NCBI GenBank assembly: GCA_947095585.1
Contig: OX352761.1
Span: forward strand, 53,804,019-53,868,018
Length of the DNA stretch: 64,000 bases
DNA from: Nephrocerus scutellatus
Taxonomy: Eukaryota > Arthropoda > Insecta > Diptera > Pipunculidae
Direction: 5' to 3'
Numbering within the stretch: the first letter of the stretch is position 1; every line of letters starts with the position of its first letter. Below, in pieces: positions 1 to 10,906 of the stretch. A program made the position numbers and the translations under genes. A model generated the notes under the pieces. That model was not told the origin of the DNA, did no database searches, and was given only the letters and a program-made list of their open reading frames with translations.

Positions 1-8
1 TTAAAGGG

Positions 9-644
9 TTGAGTGTGGGCCACACACCGGAAGTATTGGCAAGTCTGCAAAGTAATCTGGAACAAATTAATTTTGTTAAAGCGTTCAGGTATGCTAACCC
101 GCGTTCTAAACGCGAAATTATTATCGTGCCACTAATCGTGGTGCAGATCTCTCCAGATAGTAGGGTAGAAAATCTGAAGAAGATAAGATATGTCGTTGGC
201 CACGTAGTGACCTTCGAAAAAATTAGACAAAGTGATGTGTTGCAATGTCACCTATGTCAGAGATTCGGACACACTTCGTCAAATTGCAATATGGAGTTCA
301 GGTGCGTTAAGTGCCAAACGTTGCATAGTACGGGAGAGTGTAAGGTACACAAAGATGTAGGCAAGGAGCAGCTGTTCTGCGGGCTTTGCGGAAAAGCAGG
401 ACATCCTGCTTTCTGGCGAGGTTGCGAGGTCTATAAAAATCTCAATGACCGACTACAAGCAAAAAAGCAAAAAAGCAAGTGGCTAAACAAAATGCCACGA
501 AATGATATTAGCACACATACGGTTTCAAATTCTACAAATGAAAATTTAGAGAATAAAGTAAACACTTTTGTCAAAGATATAGCAGATCAAAAGCTGCAGC
601 TAATCACTATTTTGAATTTGCTACGTGGTCTTTTGAATGTCTGA
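9..644 (+). pseudogene. ORF1 (gag-like) nucleic-acid-binding protein of copy J1, 5' partial
   Basis: Open frame of 211 residues. The first ~75 residues match the PRE_C2HC pattern that precedes zinc knuckles in Jockey-type ORF1 proteins. Three knuckles follow: CHLCQRFGHTSSNC, a shorter CVKC...H...C and CGLCGKAGHPAFWRGC. The family role is to coat element RNA and form the RNP. The stop TGA lies inside ATGTCTGA, so the ORF2 start overlaps the ORF1 stop as in the other copy (ATGTCTAG). That arrangement suggests stop-restart coupling. The real start lies upstream of the window. Confidence 0.8.
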
Positions 645-1600
645 AGTTAGATGCAGGGCACTCAGAATTGCTGCCTTAAATAATCCATAATCTCGGTCTC
701 CAGACGAGGCGACTTGCTGCGCTTCGTGGAGGACCATAGACTGGACATACTACTTCTAAACGAGACAAAGCTTAACGCAAGACATAAAATAGAATTTAAA
801 AACTATGACTTTATACGGACGGACAGAAAGAACGTGATTCGAGGTGGTGGAATAGCAGTGCTGATCCGAAAACCACTAAGTTTTAAAACAAATTATAGGA
901 GTGATGCTGTAAACTTTAACTGTCTAGAGACGACTATTATTTCGATGCAACTTCGGAATAACAGTTGTCTTTATATAATATCTGCATATGCGCCGCCAGC
1001 AGATAATTAGTTTAACGTCGAGATTGAGAAACTATTCGAGACACTAGGATTAGATATTTTAAATAACTATTTCGTCCTAGCTGGAGATCTAAACGCGAAA
1101 CATCAGGCTTGGTTGGACTCAACAGCGAATGGAAGAGGCAGCTTTTTAAAGCACTTTGTTGATGACAACCAGGTCAGATATCAATTGATATTATAAAGCC
1201 CGGTTACACCAAGTTACCCTTCCGGAAACTCATATTTAGATTTGTGTATTGCAGATGCGCGACTGCAAATAGAAACGGTCCACGATAATAAGATCCCGCT
1301 ATTGCCGTATGATAGCGATCACAACGCGATATTAATAGTAGCTTCGATTGCTGACGATTCCATATTCGCCATCGCAACACAACCAGAAATTCCTAAATGA
1401 AATTTTAAGAAAACCCACTGGAAACGGTTCGAAAAACGTGCCACAAGAGACTGCAGAAATTGCATTTCCTTGTCTGAAGTTCCTAATAATAGGAATTTGA
1501 TGAACGAGGAGTGTGATCTTTGCATTGAAAGACTGAATTCGGTGATTCTGTCGAGTATTAATTCGACAGTCCCGAAAACAATATGCAATTTCACCTCGAC
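636..1600 (+). pseudogene. ORF2 endonuclease region of copy J1, broken
   Basis: The frame between 714 and 1010 encodes the N-terminal half of an AP-like endonuclease: HRLDILLLNETKLNARHK, then RGGGIAVLIRKPLSF, then IISAYAPP. It is cut by a TAG at 1007-1009. The following bases still encode the GDLNAKHQAWLD block and the SYLDLCIADARLQ block near 1080-1265, but with stops. The endonuclease nicks target DNA in target-primed reverse transcription. No RT follows. The copy is dead. Confidence 0.8.
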
Positions 1601-1849
1601 GGGGTGTGGCTGAAATTCAACCCTAAGGATAAACGGGGGCAGCGTCTCGGGTAGTCGGCACGATGGGTATCATGGAGTTGTCATATTGGCAGCCCTATGA
1701 TGCCGGTTGTGCTAGGGGCTTGGAAAGATGCCAACGAAATAATAGGAAATAGTCGTTTTTATGTTTTTGTTATTATTTTCTTGTTAACTAGTTTTAAGTA
1801 GTTTTAAGTATTTTAGGTAAATAAAAAAATATATAATGACTCATATTTT

Positions 1850-2320
1850 TTGTATCCATTTTTTCTTAAAAAAAAACAAATTACATACAAATTATAAAAA
1901 AAGTATATATAGCGATTAATATAAAACTTAATTTAGATATAGAATATAATGAGAACCAATCTGGTCATTTATAAAAATAAACAAGTAAAGCTTGTAAGTT
2001 TCCGTTATTTACTTACTAACCTTAGTATTAGAATTTAAATGGAATAATAAATAATTGATTTAAAAAAAATAAATAATAAACGAGCAAACGGCAAACGAGC
2101 GCTGATCGCTTAGAACGTTAATTTCCCTTTCTATGCATTGAGCTAAGTAAGCGGCGCATGGAAATTCTAATGAACTAATGAGGTCGTTCGCTTGTGGAAA
2201 TAAATATGTCAACGCAGCAGCCTCATCTCGAATCCACGGGTCTACCATTAGGCTACCATTAGGCCTATCTTCGGTCGTACTAACCAATTCAGAGATTCCT
2301 TCTTTAGCCGCACTATAGTT
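1850..2320. other. AT-rich intergenic stretch
   Basis: Very AT-rich to about 2090, then a more balanced stretch that leads into the RT remnant at 2321. I see no confident gene. Part of 2100-2320 may be further, decayed retroelement sequence. Confidence 0.4.
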
Positions 2321-2422
2321 ATGTGGAAGGAATTGCCCGTTTCTGTGTTTCCGCATTTATATGATTTGCAGTCATTTAAGAAACGCGTGCATAGACATCT
2401 CATCTTTTCAACACTGTGCTAG
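2321..2422 (+). pseudogene. C-terminal remnant of a non-LTR reverse transcriptase
   Basis: Thirty-three codons followed by TAG. They read WKELPVSVFPHLYDLQSFK and then a basic helix (KRVHRHL). This is the usual last block of CR1/Jockey-type ORF2 proteins (WN.LP..VFP..Y....FK..V..HL). Upstream the frame is closed, so it is a 5'-truncated or eroded copy. It is a different family from copies A and J. Confidence 0.6.
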
Positions 2423-2504
2423 GCACTATAAGGGTGCAAGTCTCTTTAGCGTGTGTACATTATTAAAAAATTTACCTGGTTTTTTTCACATTTTATTAGC
2501 CCCG

Positions 2505-2815
2505 GGCTAGGGGGAAACCCATTTGAATTTTATAAAAAAGTACCCGATTATCTTCAAATTTTACACGCATGTACATCTCCGATGGACAAAACGTTTTGTA
2601 AAAATTTGGAAGCGATCGGGGCCCGGCATCGGGCCCCCATACAAATCTTTTAAAATAAATTAATCGATTTTCTTCAAATTTTATACGCATATGTATCTTC
2701 AATGGACAACACATTTTGTAAAAATTTGGAAGTACTCGGACCCCGGACCCATACAAATTTTATGAAAATAGTACTCGATTTTCTTTAAATTTTATACGCA
2801 TGTGTATCTCCGCGT
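2505..2815 (+). repeat. sat1 array (about 2.5 units of a ~120-bp repeat)
   Basis: Each unit reads roughly: cgattttcttcaaatttta, then a cacatgtgtat block, tctccgatggacaa, tttttgtaaaaatttgga, a GC-rich palindromic cgggccccgg block, and catacaaattttt. The same unit recurs at 4305, 6060, 6390, 30010 (reverse), 36000, 41040, 41230 and 48728. This array has no recognisable leader. Confidence 0.75.
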
Positions 2816-2882
2816 ATATATATGGGTATGGTTGAGTTCACAATTTTGCCTCGTTGCCCAAACCACGCAACAAATATTCCTT

Positions 2883-2960
2883 GAATACATTTATGAACAC
2901 AAACGTAGTTGCATGAATGTGGCAGTCATGCATTGGCAAAAATGAGTTCATAAATGTAAA
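2883..2960. repeat. short inverted repeat
   Basis: acatttatgaac at 2887-2898 is the reverse complement of gttcataaatgt at 2946-2957. A third copy (tttacatttatgaactt, 3808-3824) inversely matches 2944-2960 at 16 of 17 positions. The 2944-3824 interval could be the body of a small DNA transposon that holds the Myb/SANT-like fragment, but I see no target duplication. Confidence 0.4.
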
Positions 2961-3064
2961 TATAATCGATTGTCAAAAAGTGATAACTGACAACCATTTT
3001 GTTAGGGACTGGCGAATAAATTTCAGATATTAAATAATTTAGACACGCGCAGTTTTATTTTACA

Positions 3065-3385
3065 ATGCCTGATAAAAAAATGTTTTTGAGACTCATTCTA
3101 AGTCTAATGGATGGCACAAACTTTGAAAGTCTTCAAACAAAACTAACAGAAAGAAGAAGGGCAAAAATCCGAAGACAAAGGATATATTTTTGTTCACAAG
3201 GAACTGGAGGGTCATGTTTCGTTTTCATTCATCGTTTCGTTTTCATCGTCAACAAAGACCTCTGCCACAAGCTCGTCTGGTGGATCTATATTGTGACGAG
3301 ATCCATATACTTCGTCAAACTTCTGGTAATAATCCCACGAAGAGGCATCCCTCCCACTTTGCTTGTTTCTTTTCTTAATCCTTAG
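3065..3385 (+). CDS. unrecognised ORF, 106 codons
   Basis: Starts MPDKKMFLRLILSLMDG and is basic around residues 28-40 (ERRRAKIRRQR). After about residue 45 it is antisense to the Myb/SANT-like fragment at 3212-3478, so the second half is probably not real coding sequence. The first ~45 codons could be the eroded start of a transposase-type gene. I do not recognise it. Confidence 0.2.
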   Translation: MPDKKMFLRLILSLMDGTNFESLQTKLTERRRAKIRRQRIYFCSQGTGGSCFVFIHRFVFIVNKDLCHKLVWWIYIVTRSIYFVKLLVIIPRRGIPPTLLVSFLNP

Positions 3386-3478
3386 GTAGGATATCTTTAA
3401 ATTTTGAAATTTTCTTGTAATTTCATCTTTGTCATATGAAAATATGCCACAACACCGATTTCTTCCTCCGACCGGCAA
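3212..3478 (-). pseudogene. Myb/SANT-like (trihelix-type) DNA-binding domain fragment
   Basis: The frame encodes DEITRKFQNLKISYLRIKKR, then NKQSGRDASSWDYYQKFDEV, then an acidic tail. This is the third-helix half of the Myb/SANT-like domains found in insect DNA-transposon accessory proteins (PIF/Harbinger) and in related domesticated genes. There is no ATG at the left end of the frame. Upstream on the minus strand there is a donor-like aaaat|gtaagt near 3625, so an intron is possible, but the frame around it has stops. I call it a decayed fragment. Confidence 0.5.
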
Positions 3479-4304
3479 TAAATTCGGATTCCATTCCCAG
3501 CCGAACGGAGATTAATAGTTTGGTGTCGGCATCTGATCAGATCTTTGGTTCAGCTTCATTCCTACGGAGAACAAATTATTTATTTCATATTTAAATGCAA
3601 AAACATATTTATTATTACTTACATTTTCTCTCCTTTTCTTTTTAGCGTCGGGCTCGTGTATACGTGCAACCAAACAAAAACACATGCCAATTTGACAGCA
3701 TGCTGACTTTAATTTTACTTTTTTGAACACAAGTGTTGCCAAACTAATGCAAAGATAATGCAGTTTTTTTACAATAATGAACGAAAAATTTGCAGGACTG
3801 CAGTTTTTTTACATTTATGAACTTAGCCTATATTTCAATATACAGTACGGTGGCTACAAAAAAAGCAATAAGTGCACCAACAATAACTATTAAATCTCGT
3901 GCCACATTTGATGGAGAACATTTTGAACATTTGCTATTAAAAATATACCGCCTGTTACCATCGTTGCTTCGTGAATGAGTGCAGAAACAGGGGTTGGCCC
4001 TTCCATTGCATCTGGCAACCAAACACGTAAACCAAGCTGTGCAGATTTACCCATACAGCCAATAAAAAGTAATATGCATATATTTAATTATTAATGACCC
4101 ATACATTACGATTATCCGTAGAGCGGACATGAAAGGAGTAGAATTTTTGTCACATCTACTAAAAAAATTCGGGTATGTAACTTCAAAACATGCTTGGGAA
4201 AGTGATATGCGTGCCACATATGAAGATTTAGAGGGAACGACAAATCGTGTACGTGTACAAATCGTGGAGGGAGGGATATATCTGCATTTATATGTTAAAA
4301 GGTC

Positions 4305-4530
4305 ATTCCCAAACCAGAAATGCATAACACTTTTTGTAAAAATTTGGAAGTGATCGGGCTCCGGGGTCAGTGGGAACCCACACAATTTTTTTTTTAAAAA
4401 AGTACCCAATATTTTTTTTAAAATACTAGAAGCGATCGGGCACTAGGGGCTCTCATATTAATGTTTAAAAATTAACCCGATTTTGTTCTAAATATCGGGC
4501 CTCAGGGCCAAGGGGATCCCATATAAATAC
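4305..4530 (+). repeat. sat1 array, degenerate
   Basis: Contains tttttgtaaaaatttggaag, tgatcgggctccggggtcag, then two weaker units with gcgatcgggc and cgggcctcagggcc. Flanked by AT-rich DNA. Confidence 0.65.
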
Positions 4531-6030
4531 ATTCCATATACACGATGACAACCTATACATTGAACAAAAATTATTATAACATTCTGCAATTTTGAGTTTT
4601 CATAAATTAGTTGAGAGCACTCAAGTAGTTATCAAAAAAATTCTCGTATTCCCTTAATTGCTCAGAGTATGAATGTATGATCAGAGCGTGCTCTAGGTAC
4701 TCAGAATAAAATTATGGAGCACACTAAGGACTGAGCTCTTTATAAATACGGTATCCGATGCAATGAAATGGAAAACAAAAAAATTGCGGGCGAAGTTTTT
4801 TGTTCTGAAATCGAAGATAACTTAATTTCACTAACAATAATTTTGCTTATATTATTAATAATTTATTTCCATTTGCATTAATTGCTCAAAACACTATTAA
4901 CTAGTTTATGAAAACGGCAATTGAGAACACAAATTTGTCAAAAAATCACATAGCAAAAAATTTGCTATTTTTGCTGTCAAACTTTTTTATTTACATATTC
5001 ATTTTAATGCAGCGTTCGATTTGCACTTAACTTACATGGCTATTCTGTTGTCATATATTAAATTCGCATATAAAAACATGCACGCGTGGCAAAATGTTTG
5101 CCATTTTTCTGTCAAACTGTGCGGCGGTGCGCTTATAAAATTGAATGCCGTGATTGATAACAGGCAAAAATTTGGCCGATTCTGCTGTGAAACTGTTCTA
5201 TTTTACTATATTACTTTTTGTTTCACTGAAAACAACTATCGTCATTTTACTTAGCACATGGCACCTTTTTCAGTACCATATGCCAAACCTAAAATACCGT
5301 TCAAAAATACACATTACACAGACATTTAACAAAAAATGCATAAAAACTCAGAAAGTTCTTTTGTTCTTTTCGTAAAAACAAACAGACATCAATGATCATC
5401 AAATTGCAAATGGAGTTCGTCATTGGTCTATTTATTTTAATCGAAAAATTGTTTATGGCATTTTCACTTCATGTTCCACGAAACAGGTAGGTTTTTAGTG
5501 AGTTGGAATGAGAAAGCTTGATTGCACCGAAAATCCACCAAAGTCAACTACAAAAGATGACTTTCGGCGCATGAACGTTCTGTTCTATTCGGCAAAACAA
5601 CAGCAATTGACACAAAACCTTATCTATAGAAAGCCCAACTGTTCCGATCGTACACAGATAAATGCTTAGATTTAGACCAAACGTATTTGTATTAGTAATC
5701 AACTAAAGAGCAAAATTCATATACAATTTTTCTGTTTCCCACTACCACATCTTACGTTTCTCGCTCTTTGCGACTACTTATTTTTTGTACACTGTATTCA
5801 CATCCCACAAACACACATGCGTTTGGTCTTCGTTTACAGCATTAGTATGCGTAGAGTTTGGCTTTCTATAGAGAAGGTTTTGAATTGACATACATACACA
5901 CAAACACACACAAATGCTTCGGTATGTGTAGCCACAAAGTTAATTGGCAAGTTCATTCCCACGCCTGTGTAGCCACGCTTTTAACTCACGTGTAAAAAAG
6001 TCTGTAAGTCTCGTTGAATCTCAACCACTT
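4530..6030. other. AT-rich stretch, no gene recognised
   Basis: Only short frames are present (for example at 5021-5254 and 5154-5375) and none has a recognisable motif. I see no repeat from the rest of the window and no RNA gene. A run of cacaaacacacac lies at 5897-5911. Confidence 0.5.
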
Positions 6031-6032
6031 TT

Positions 6033-6600
6033 TTAAATTCTCTATATTAACTTCGCTGGCTGGTCAGATCTTGTGATCAATTTTTAACCCACTTCCTAAA
6101 GACCGATTTTATTGAAATTTTGCACACATGTGTATTTCCGATAACAACACTTTCTATTTAAATTTGAGAGTGATGGGCCGCGGGGTCGGGGGGCTCCCAT
6201 ACAAATTTTTCCCATATAGCGGCATCAGATCATGATACTATGACTGTGTTCTGTGTGTTCGATGCGTTCGATTTTAATTTTTATGGGTGGATTTTTTATG
6301 GTTTTTTTTTAAATTCTCTATATTAACATTAGCGTGCTCGCGGCTGACTGGCTAGTCAGATAAATTTTTAACCCACTTCATAAAGCCCGATTTTATTGAA
6401 ACTTTGCACACGTGTGTATTTCCCATGACATAGTTTCCTATTTTAGAGTGATCGGGCCACGGGGTCGGGAGGCTCCTGTACAAATTTTCTTTCCATACAG
6501 CGGAATCAGATCACGTCATACAATAATGACTGTGTTCTGTTGCGTTGGTGTGATGTGAGCCGCGCTGCTTGCTTTACGATTGGGGTTGGTTTGTTGTTGG
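6033..6600 (+). repeat. two tandem leader+sat1 modules (~280 bp each)
   Basis: Two modules begin with tttaaattctctatattaac (near 6035 and 6308), continue through a ctggtcagat phrase and aatttttaacccacttc, then one sat1 unit (ttgcacacatgtgtatttcc, GC-rich block, tacaaatttt), then a shared tail (cggcatcagatca ... atgactgtgttctgt). The same leader occurs at 35921 and 40977, so leader plus unit is the mobile or duplicating module. Confidence 0.7.
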
Positions 6601-6687
6601 GTTGCATTTTTCAGCATTTGTAGTGGAGTTCAGTATACTTTCGGTTATTGGACAATTTACATGAACAATTTTTATTTTTATGGATTG

Positions 6688-7156
6688 TTTTTTTATTGTT
6701 ATTATTATGATCTCTTCGCAATTATATCTAATCCAAATTAATCTTTTGCCGATGACAGCACTCTTAGCTTCTCATATAAGTTTCAGGAACGTGCCTCCTC
6801 TTCTTATCCGGAACTCATACAATTACGTATATTAAGCACAATAAATTCTGATCTGGCCAGCATACTAAAATGGGGAAGACGTATTGGAGTAGAATTCAAT
6901 GCCTCTAAAACCCAATGCTATCTCCTGTCATCCAAGGGGACCATAAACCCAGACCCATTACCCACGAATGCCACTTGAATCGAGGAAATTAAAAACTCGC
7001 AGTTCAAGAATATCAACAAAAGTGGAGTAGATTTACCAACCAAAGCGGAAACAATCGCCGATTTATAATCGCTGTGTCTGGTGCTGTTGGATAATTTAAC
7101 GACAAGAACATCACACTGAATCACCAAAAGAAGTCAAATAAAATCCTAGCGTTAAA
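6688..7156 (+). pseudogene. non-LTR reverse transcriptase remnant C, part 1 (catalytic motif region)
   Basis: One frame, with stops at 6739 and 6961, encodes a YYYDLF-like block and then FADDSTLSFSYKFQER, the RT catalytic box (F/Y-A-D-D), followed by ILKWGRRIGVEFNASKTQCY, the block that normally follows it. After ~7035 the similarity is lost. The matching downstream domain is at 10433, beyond element A, so C is an older element split by A. Confidence 0.65.
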
Positions 7157-7461
7157 TCGTTACGTTAAAAAGTATTTTTATTCAAGTTTTCCAATTTTTT
7201 AAAAAAAATTATTTTATTTGAGTAGTTTTTAGAAGTAGAATTTTTATTGACTTTCTGTCTCAGTAGCTGTGCGTGCCTTTTTCGTTTGTTAGGCCTGGTA
7301 CTACAAACGAATCAGTAACGTTTTCACTGTTGAGTAGTTGGTTCGTAGAGATTATTCTTATTATTGTTATTTTTAATATTTTTTGATTTTTTATTTTATT
7401 ATTATCTTATTTTACGTATATTTTCATCATCTTGACCGGTTCGGTATTTTTACTTTGTAAA
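7157..7461 (+). other. probable 5' UTR of element A
   Basis: AT-rich lead-in between the candidate target duplication and the first ATG of the endonuclease frame (7462). No gag-like ORF or zinc knuckle is visible. Confidence 0.45.
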
Positions 7462-8435
7462 ATGAACTCTTATTTTGAAATTCATTTCACAAATATTCGC
7501 GGCATTAAAAATAATTTCAACTCGATCGTAGCACATCTTGTGCGAATAAACCGGCGGTTCTAAGTTTATGTGAAACGCAGGCCTCTTAAATGGGTACCCC
7601 AAATGATTTTCATTGTCCAGGGTATTCTCGTGTCGACTGTTTGGTTCCACATCGTGGGGTTATTTTATTTATACGAGATGACATCAGTTTTAGTGTACCT
7701 AATTTTAATATTCCAAACAGTAATCCCATGTTCAATACGATATGGATTGAAATTGTAATTTCAAACCATTCGAAGTTTATTTGTTCCCTTTATCGTAGTC
7801 CTAATTTGTCGCCTGATGACACTAATATTGAGTTTAATTACTTATCAGACAAGATTTACCAATCATCACCAACATCAGAATTGGTAGTCTTGGGCGATTT
7901 TAATGTCCACAATGATTCATGGTTGACCTATTCGAATGGTAGAGATCGATGTGGTGAAACCACTGAACTATTTTCAAATGTTAATCTTTTCACCCAACTC
8001 GTTGATAAGCCAACAAGGTATCCCGATACTACTGGTCAATCACCTCACCTTTTAGATTTATTTCTTACTACTATGCCAGATAAATATTCAATTGATGTAT
8101 CTGCTCCATTAGGTCTTTCTGACCATGCTTTGGTAGTAGCCAAATTTTCAATAACACCAGCCCTTATAGAGCCTACAAGTAAAAGGCTACTCTGGCACTA
8201 TAAAAATGCTAACTGGGAGCTCTTGAACCAGTTTTATACCTCATTTGATTGGTCAACCTGTTTTTCCAGCATTAATGCTGATGAAGCATCACAACTAATC
8301 ACATCAACCATTTTGCTAGGAATGAAAAATTGCATTCCTTCTTCATTTAAAAAGAAAAATACTCATAAAAATAAATGGTTTAACGAACATTGCAGGTTAG
8401 CAGTCGCGTGTAAAAAAGCATTTGGACTACGTTAA
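7462..8435 (+). pseudogene. endonuclease domain of element A
   Basis: The N-terminus (FTNIRGIKNNFNSIVAHL) starts at ATG 7462. A frameshift near 7540 and a TAA at 7587-7589 separate it from the long open frame at 7590-8435. That frame has the endonuclease blocks RGVILFIRDDI, ICSLYRSPN, LVVLGDFNVHNDSW (catalytic GDFN), HLLDLFLTT and LGLSDHALV (catalytic SDH). The protein would nick the target DNA. A frameshift near 8425 separates it from the RT frame. Confidence 0.8.
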
Positions 8436-9993
8436 TTGCACTTCTGAAGAAAACTTTGTAAAGTTTCGAATAGCTAGAAATAGATCAAACGCTATATTGA
8501 AAAGGTCCAAAATAATATATGACCTTAAGATTCGAGATAGCATGCGAAAAGTTTTGGATTCTGATTCAAACAGTCGAAGCTTTTGGTCGTTTCATCTCTC
8601 AATGAAGACAGGTGTTTTTCCATCATTTTGGAAAATAGCAAATATTCAACCCGTTCCGAAAAAAGGTGATAAATCGGCACCTACGAACTACCGTCCTATT
8701 GCTTTGTTGTCGGTTCTATCGAAGGAAGGATCTATCGTTAATTTCAGACTAATGAACTATCTGGATTCGAATGTTCTTTTATCCGATGTGCAGTATGGAT
8801 TTCGTAAAAATCGCTCTTCAGGTGAACTAATGACGTGCATGACTCATTATTTGGAGCGAAGTTTTGAAAACCTAGGTGAATCAAGCTTTGTTTCCTTAGA
8901 TATTGCTAAAGCTTTTGATAGAGTATGGCATGATTGTCTTATTAATAAGATTCGTGTGCTGAACTTACACTCCTCTCTCATTACATGGATAAAGAATTAT
9001 TTATGGAACCGTAAAATAAAAGTTGTATTAAATGGTATATCTTCAGATTCACATGGGATCAATGCTGGCGTGCCTCAAGGGTCATCCTTGTCGCCCACGC
9101 TCTTCTTGATATATATCAACGACCTGTTGTCTTCTACAACCTGTGATATCCATTCATTTGCTGAAGATACAACACTATCGGCTTCCATTGAGTTTGTCAG
9201 TCAAAAAGAATGCAATTCTCGCTTGAATGGTGCGCGTGAATTAATGAATTTGACTATTCTGTCTAATATTCAAATCATTCTTGATTGGGGAATTTAACCC
9301 AAATAAATTCCAGTCTTGCCTTTTTTCTCAGAAGACAACTCAGCATTATGTTCCACCTGTTATTAATGGTACCCCTATTGCGAGATCTGATTCACTTAAG
9401 TTGTTTGGCTTAAAAGTATCAAGTGATCTTATCTTTCCTGGAAAGAACATATTTATGAAATTTCAAAAAGAGCTAGCCAATGTTTGGGCTTCATAAGACG
9501 TTGTAACTTCTACTTCACTCCCTCTGAAGTATTAAGATTATATAAATCTTATGTTAGACCTATTTTAGAATTTAATTCATATGTGTGGGGTGGGGCTCCA
9601 AGATCGCATTTGGTTCATCTTGATGGTATTCAGAATAGAGTTATCCGTTTGATAAACGATGTAACCATTACTTCGTCTCTTGATACTTTGGAGCACAGAC
9701 GAAATGTAGGAGCTTTATCTGTTTTCTATAAATTTTACAACGGTAAATGTTCTTTAGAAACCCGTTCTCTAGTTCCAAGGCCTTTTCTCAGTAACGTAAA
9801 CACTCGTTTAAGGTCAAATCAACATAGATTTGCCTTAAAACTTTTTTCATGTAGAACCCAACACTTTAAATCCTCCTTTTTTCCGAGAGTCTCTTCGATG
9901 TGGAATCAATTGGTCGAGCACGTGTTTCCCGAATCTTATAATCTGCAGGCGTTCAAATTAGCCGTTAACAACTTCTTGAAGGATGATGGATAA
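8422..9993 (+). pseudogene. reverse transcriptase domain of element A, deleted and mutated
   Basis: Three overlapping frames (8422-9297, 9281-9496, 9484-9993) together cover RT blocks PKKGDKSAPTNYRPIALLS, YGFRKNRSSGELM, SLDIAKAFDRVWH, GVPQGSSLSPTLFLIYINDL and the C-terminal WNQLVEHVFPESYNLQAFK. The catalytic box reads FAED instead of FADD, so one metal-binding Asp is lost. Between SRSFWSF and HLSMKTG, 110 codons are absent compared with element B (see 16661-16991). Frameshifts lie near 9290 and 9485. Confidence 0.85.
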
Positions 9994-10428
9994 CGTATTC
10001 ATAAGTTGTTTATTAATATATAAGAAAAATTGTTTAAGTTGTTTATTAATATATAAAAAAAAAAAAAAAATTGTTTATCAGTATTTTTTAAATTATTTTT
10101 ATAATTTGTAATATTTTCTTGGTCAAGGTTTTTTGTAGTTTTCCCTGACCATGATTCATTGATAAAAGTGTTTGGACTCGTGTCGTTTTAAATTCATGTT
10201 CGTTTTTCGTATTGCTTTTTCAATGAATCAGAGATAATTCTGAGAAAATAAATTGAAACCGGCTACAAACGTGAGGAATGTGATATGTTGTAATTCTAAT
10301 TCCTTCGAATTTTTAATTTTCAATTTTAATAAAGGGCATAGCCCAACTTATTGCCGTGACGCAGGTCAATCAGGGACTTATCCATTGGCAATGAGTCTAG
10401 ATATATATAAAAAAAAACAAAAAAAAAT
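9994..10428 (+). other. 3' UTR and tail of element A
   Basis: Begins with a local duplication (gtttattaatatataa at about 10007 and 10040). From 10140 it is the inverted counterpart of 10922-11180 in element B, including caaacgtgaggaatgtgat and agtctagatatatat. It ends in an A-rich tail at 10409-10427. Confidence 0.7.
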
Positions 10429-10430
10429 GT

Positions 10431-10906
10431 GCGTTAAAGACAAACTTCGATGGAATTACCACATATTTACCGGCGCTAAGAATGCTGCAAAATGTTTAGG
10501 GAAATATGTCATTCCCTCTGATCGGGCTCCTATCTATAAAGCGTTTTTCCACCCAAACTAGATAAACGTAGAACCGACGGTTAATACTTATCGCTGGTAA
10601 AAGCATTTCCAATAAATTCGATCGAAACTGCAGAAATGTTTTCAGCTTGTCACCGTTTTATGGCTTTTACCAGCATCGGTGCTTAAGGGAAATAATCAGT
10701 TGCATGCCGCCTCTCCATGAATGTAAAACTCATGGTGCTCTAAATGCTCATCAGTTTACTCTCAAGTTTATCTTAGCACGTACAGTTAGTTTAAAAGATT
10801 CTTTCTTTAGCTCTGTTTTTTCGCGTCACTACGATCCAAAGGCTTTTAGATCACGAGCTCACGAGATTAGTATTAACAGAGCAATTTCCGGTAACATGAG
10901 TCAGGG
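10431..10906 (+). pseudogene. non-LTR reverse transcriptase remnant C, part 2 (C-terminus)
   Basis: The frame from 10433 reads VKDKLRWNYHIF, then AKNAAKCLG and IYKAFFHP up to a TAG at 10559, then the block with NAHQFTLKF and DSFFSSVFSRHYDPKAF near 10740-10860. These are the RT C-terminal blocks that should follow the catalytic remnant at 6688-7035. They differ from the A/B family. The remnant lies between the two A/B tails. Confidence 0.6.

Larger units (their letters stand above)
1..1850 (+). mobile_element. Jockey-clade non-LTR retrotransposon, copy J1, internally deleted and cut by the window edge
   Basis: This is a degenerate copy of the same family as the element at 17794-22877. It keeps the ORF1 zinc-knuckle region, the ORF2 endonuclease region and the 3' UTR. 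The whole reverse transcriptase is missing: near 1595-1605 the sequence passes from the endonuclease-RT linker straight into the 3' UTR (gtggctgaaattcaacc), which in the other copy lies about 2.2 kb further on. The 3' tail has the repeated phrase tagttttaagtagttttaag, also seen at 22590-22610. The 5' end lies outside the window, so no target duplication can be checked. Confidence 0.85.
7149..10438 (+). mobile_element. non-LTR retrotransposon A (AP endonuclease-RT type)
   Basis: Single EN-RT coding region, 3' UTR and an A-rich tail ending near 10428. GCGTTAAA occurs at 7149-7156 and again at 10431-10438 and is a candidate 8-bp target duplication. It fits because the RT remnant C resumes at 10433. 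If so, the element has a ~300-bp 5' UTR and no ORF1. Element B (10907-22936) is the same family in the opposite orientation. A is dead: it has frameshifts, stops, a 330-bp internal deletion and a changed catalytic residue. Confidence 0.75.
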
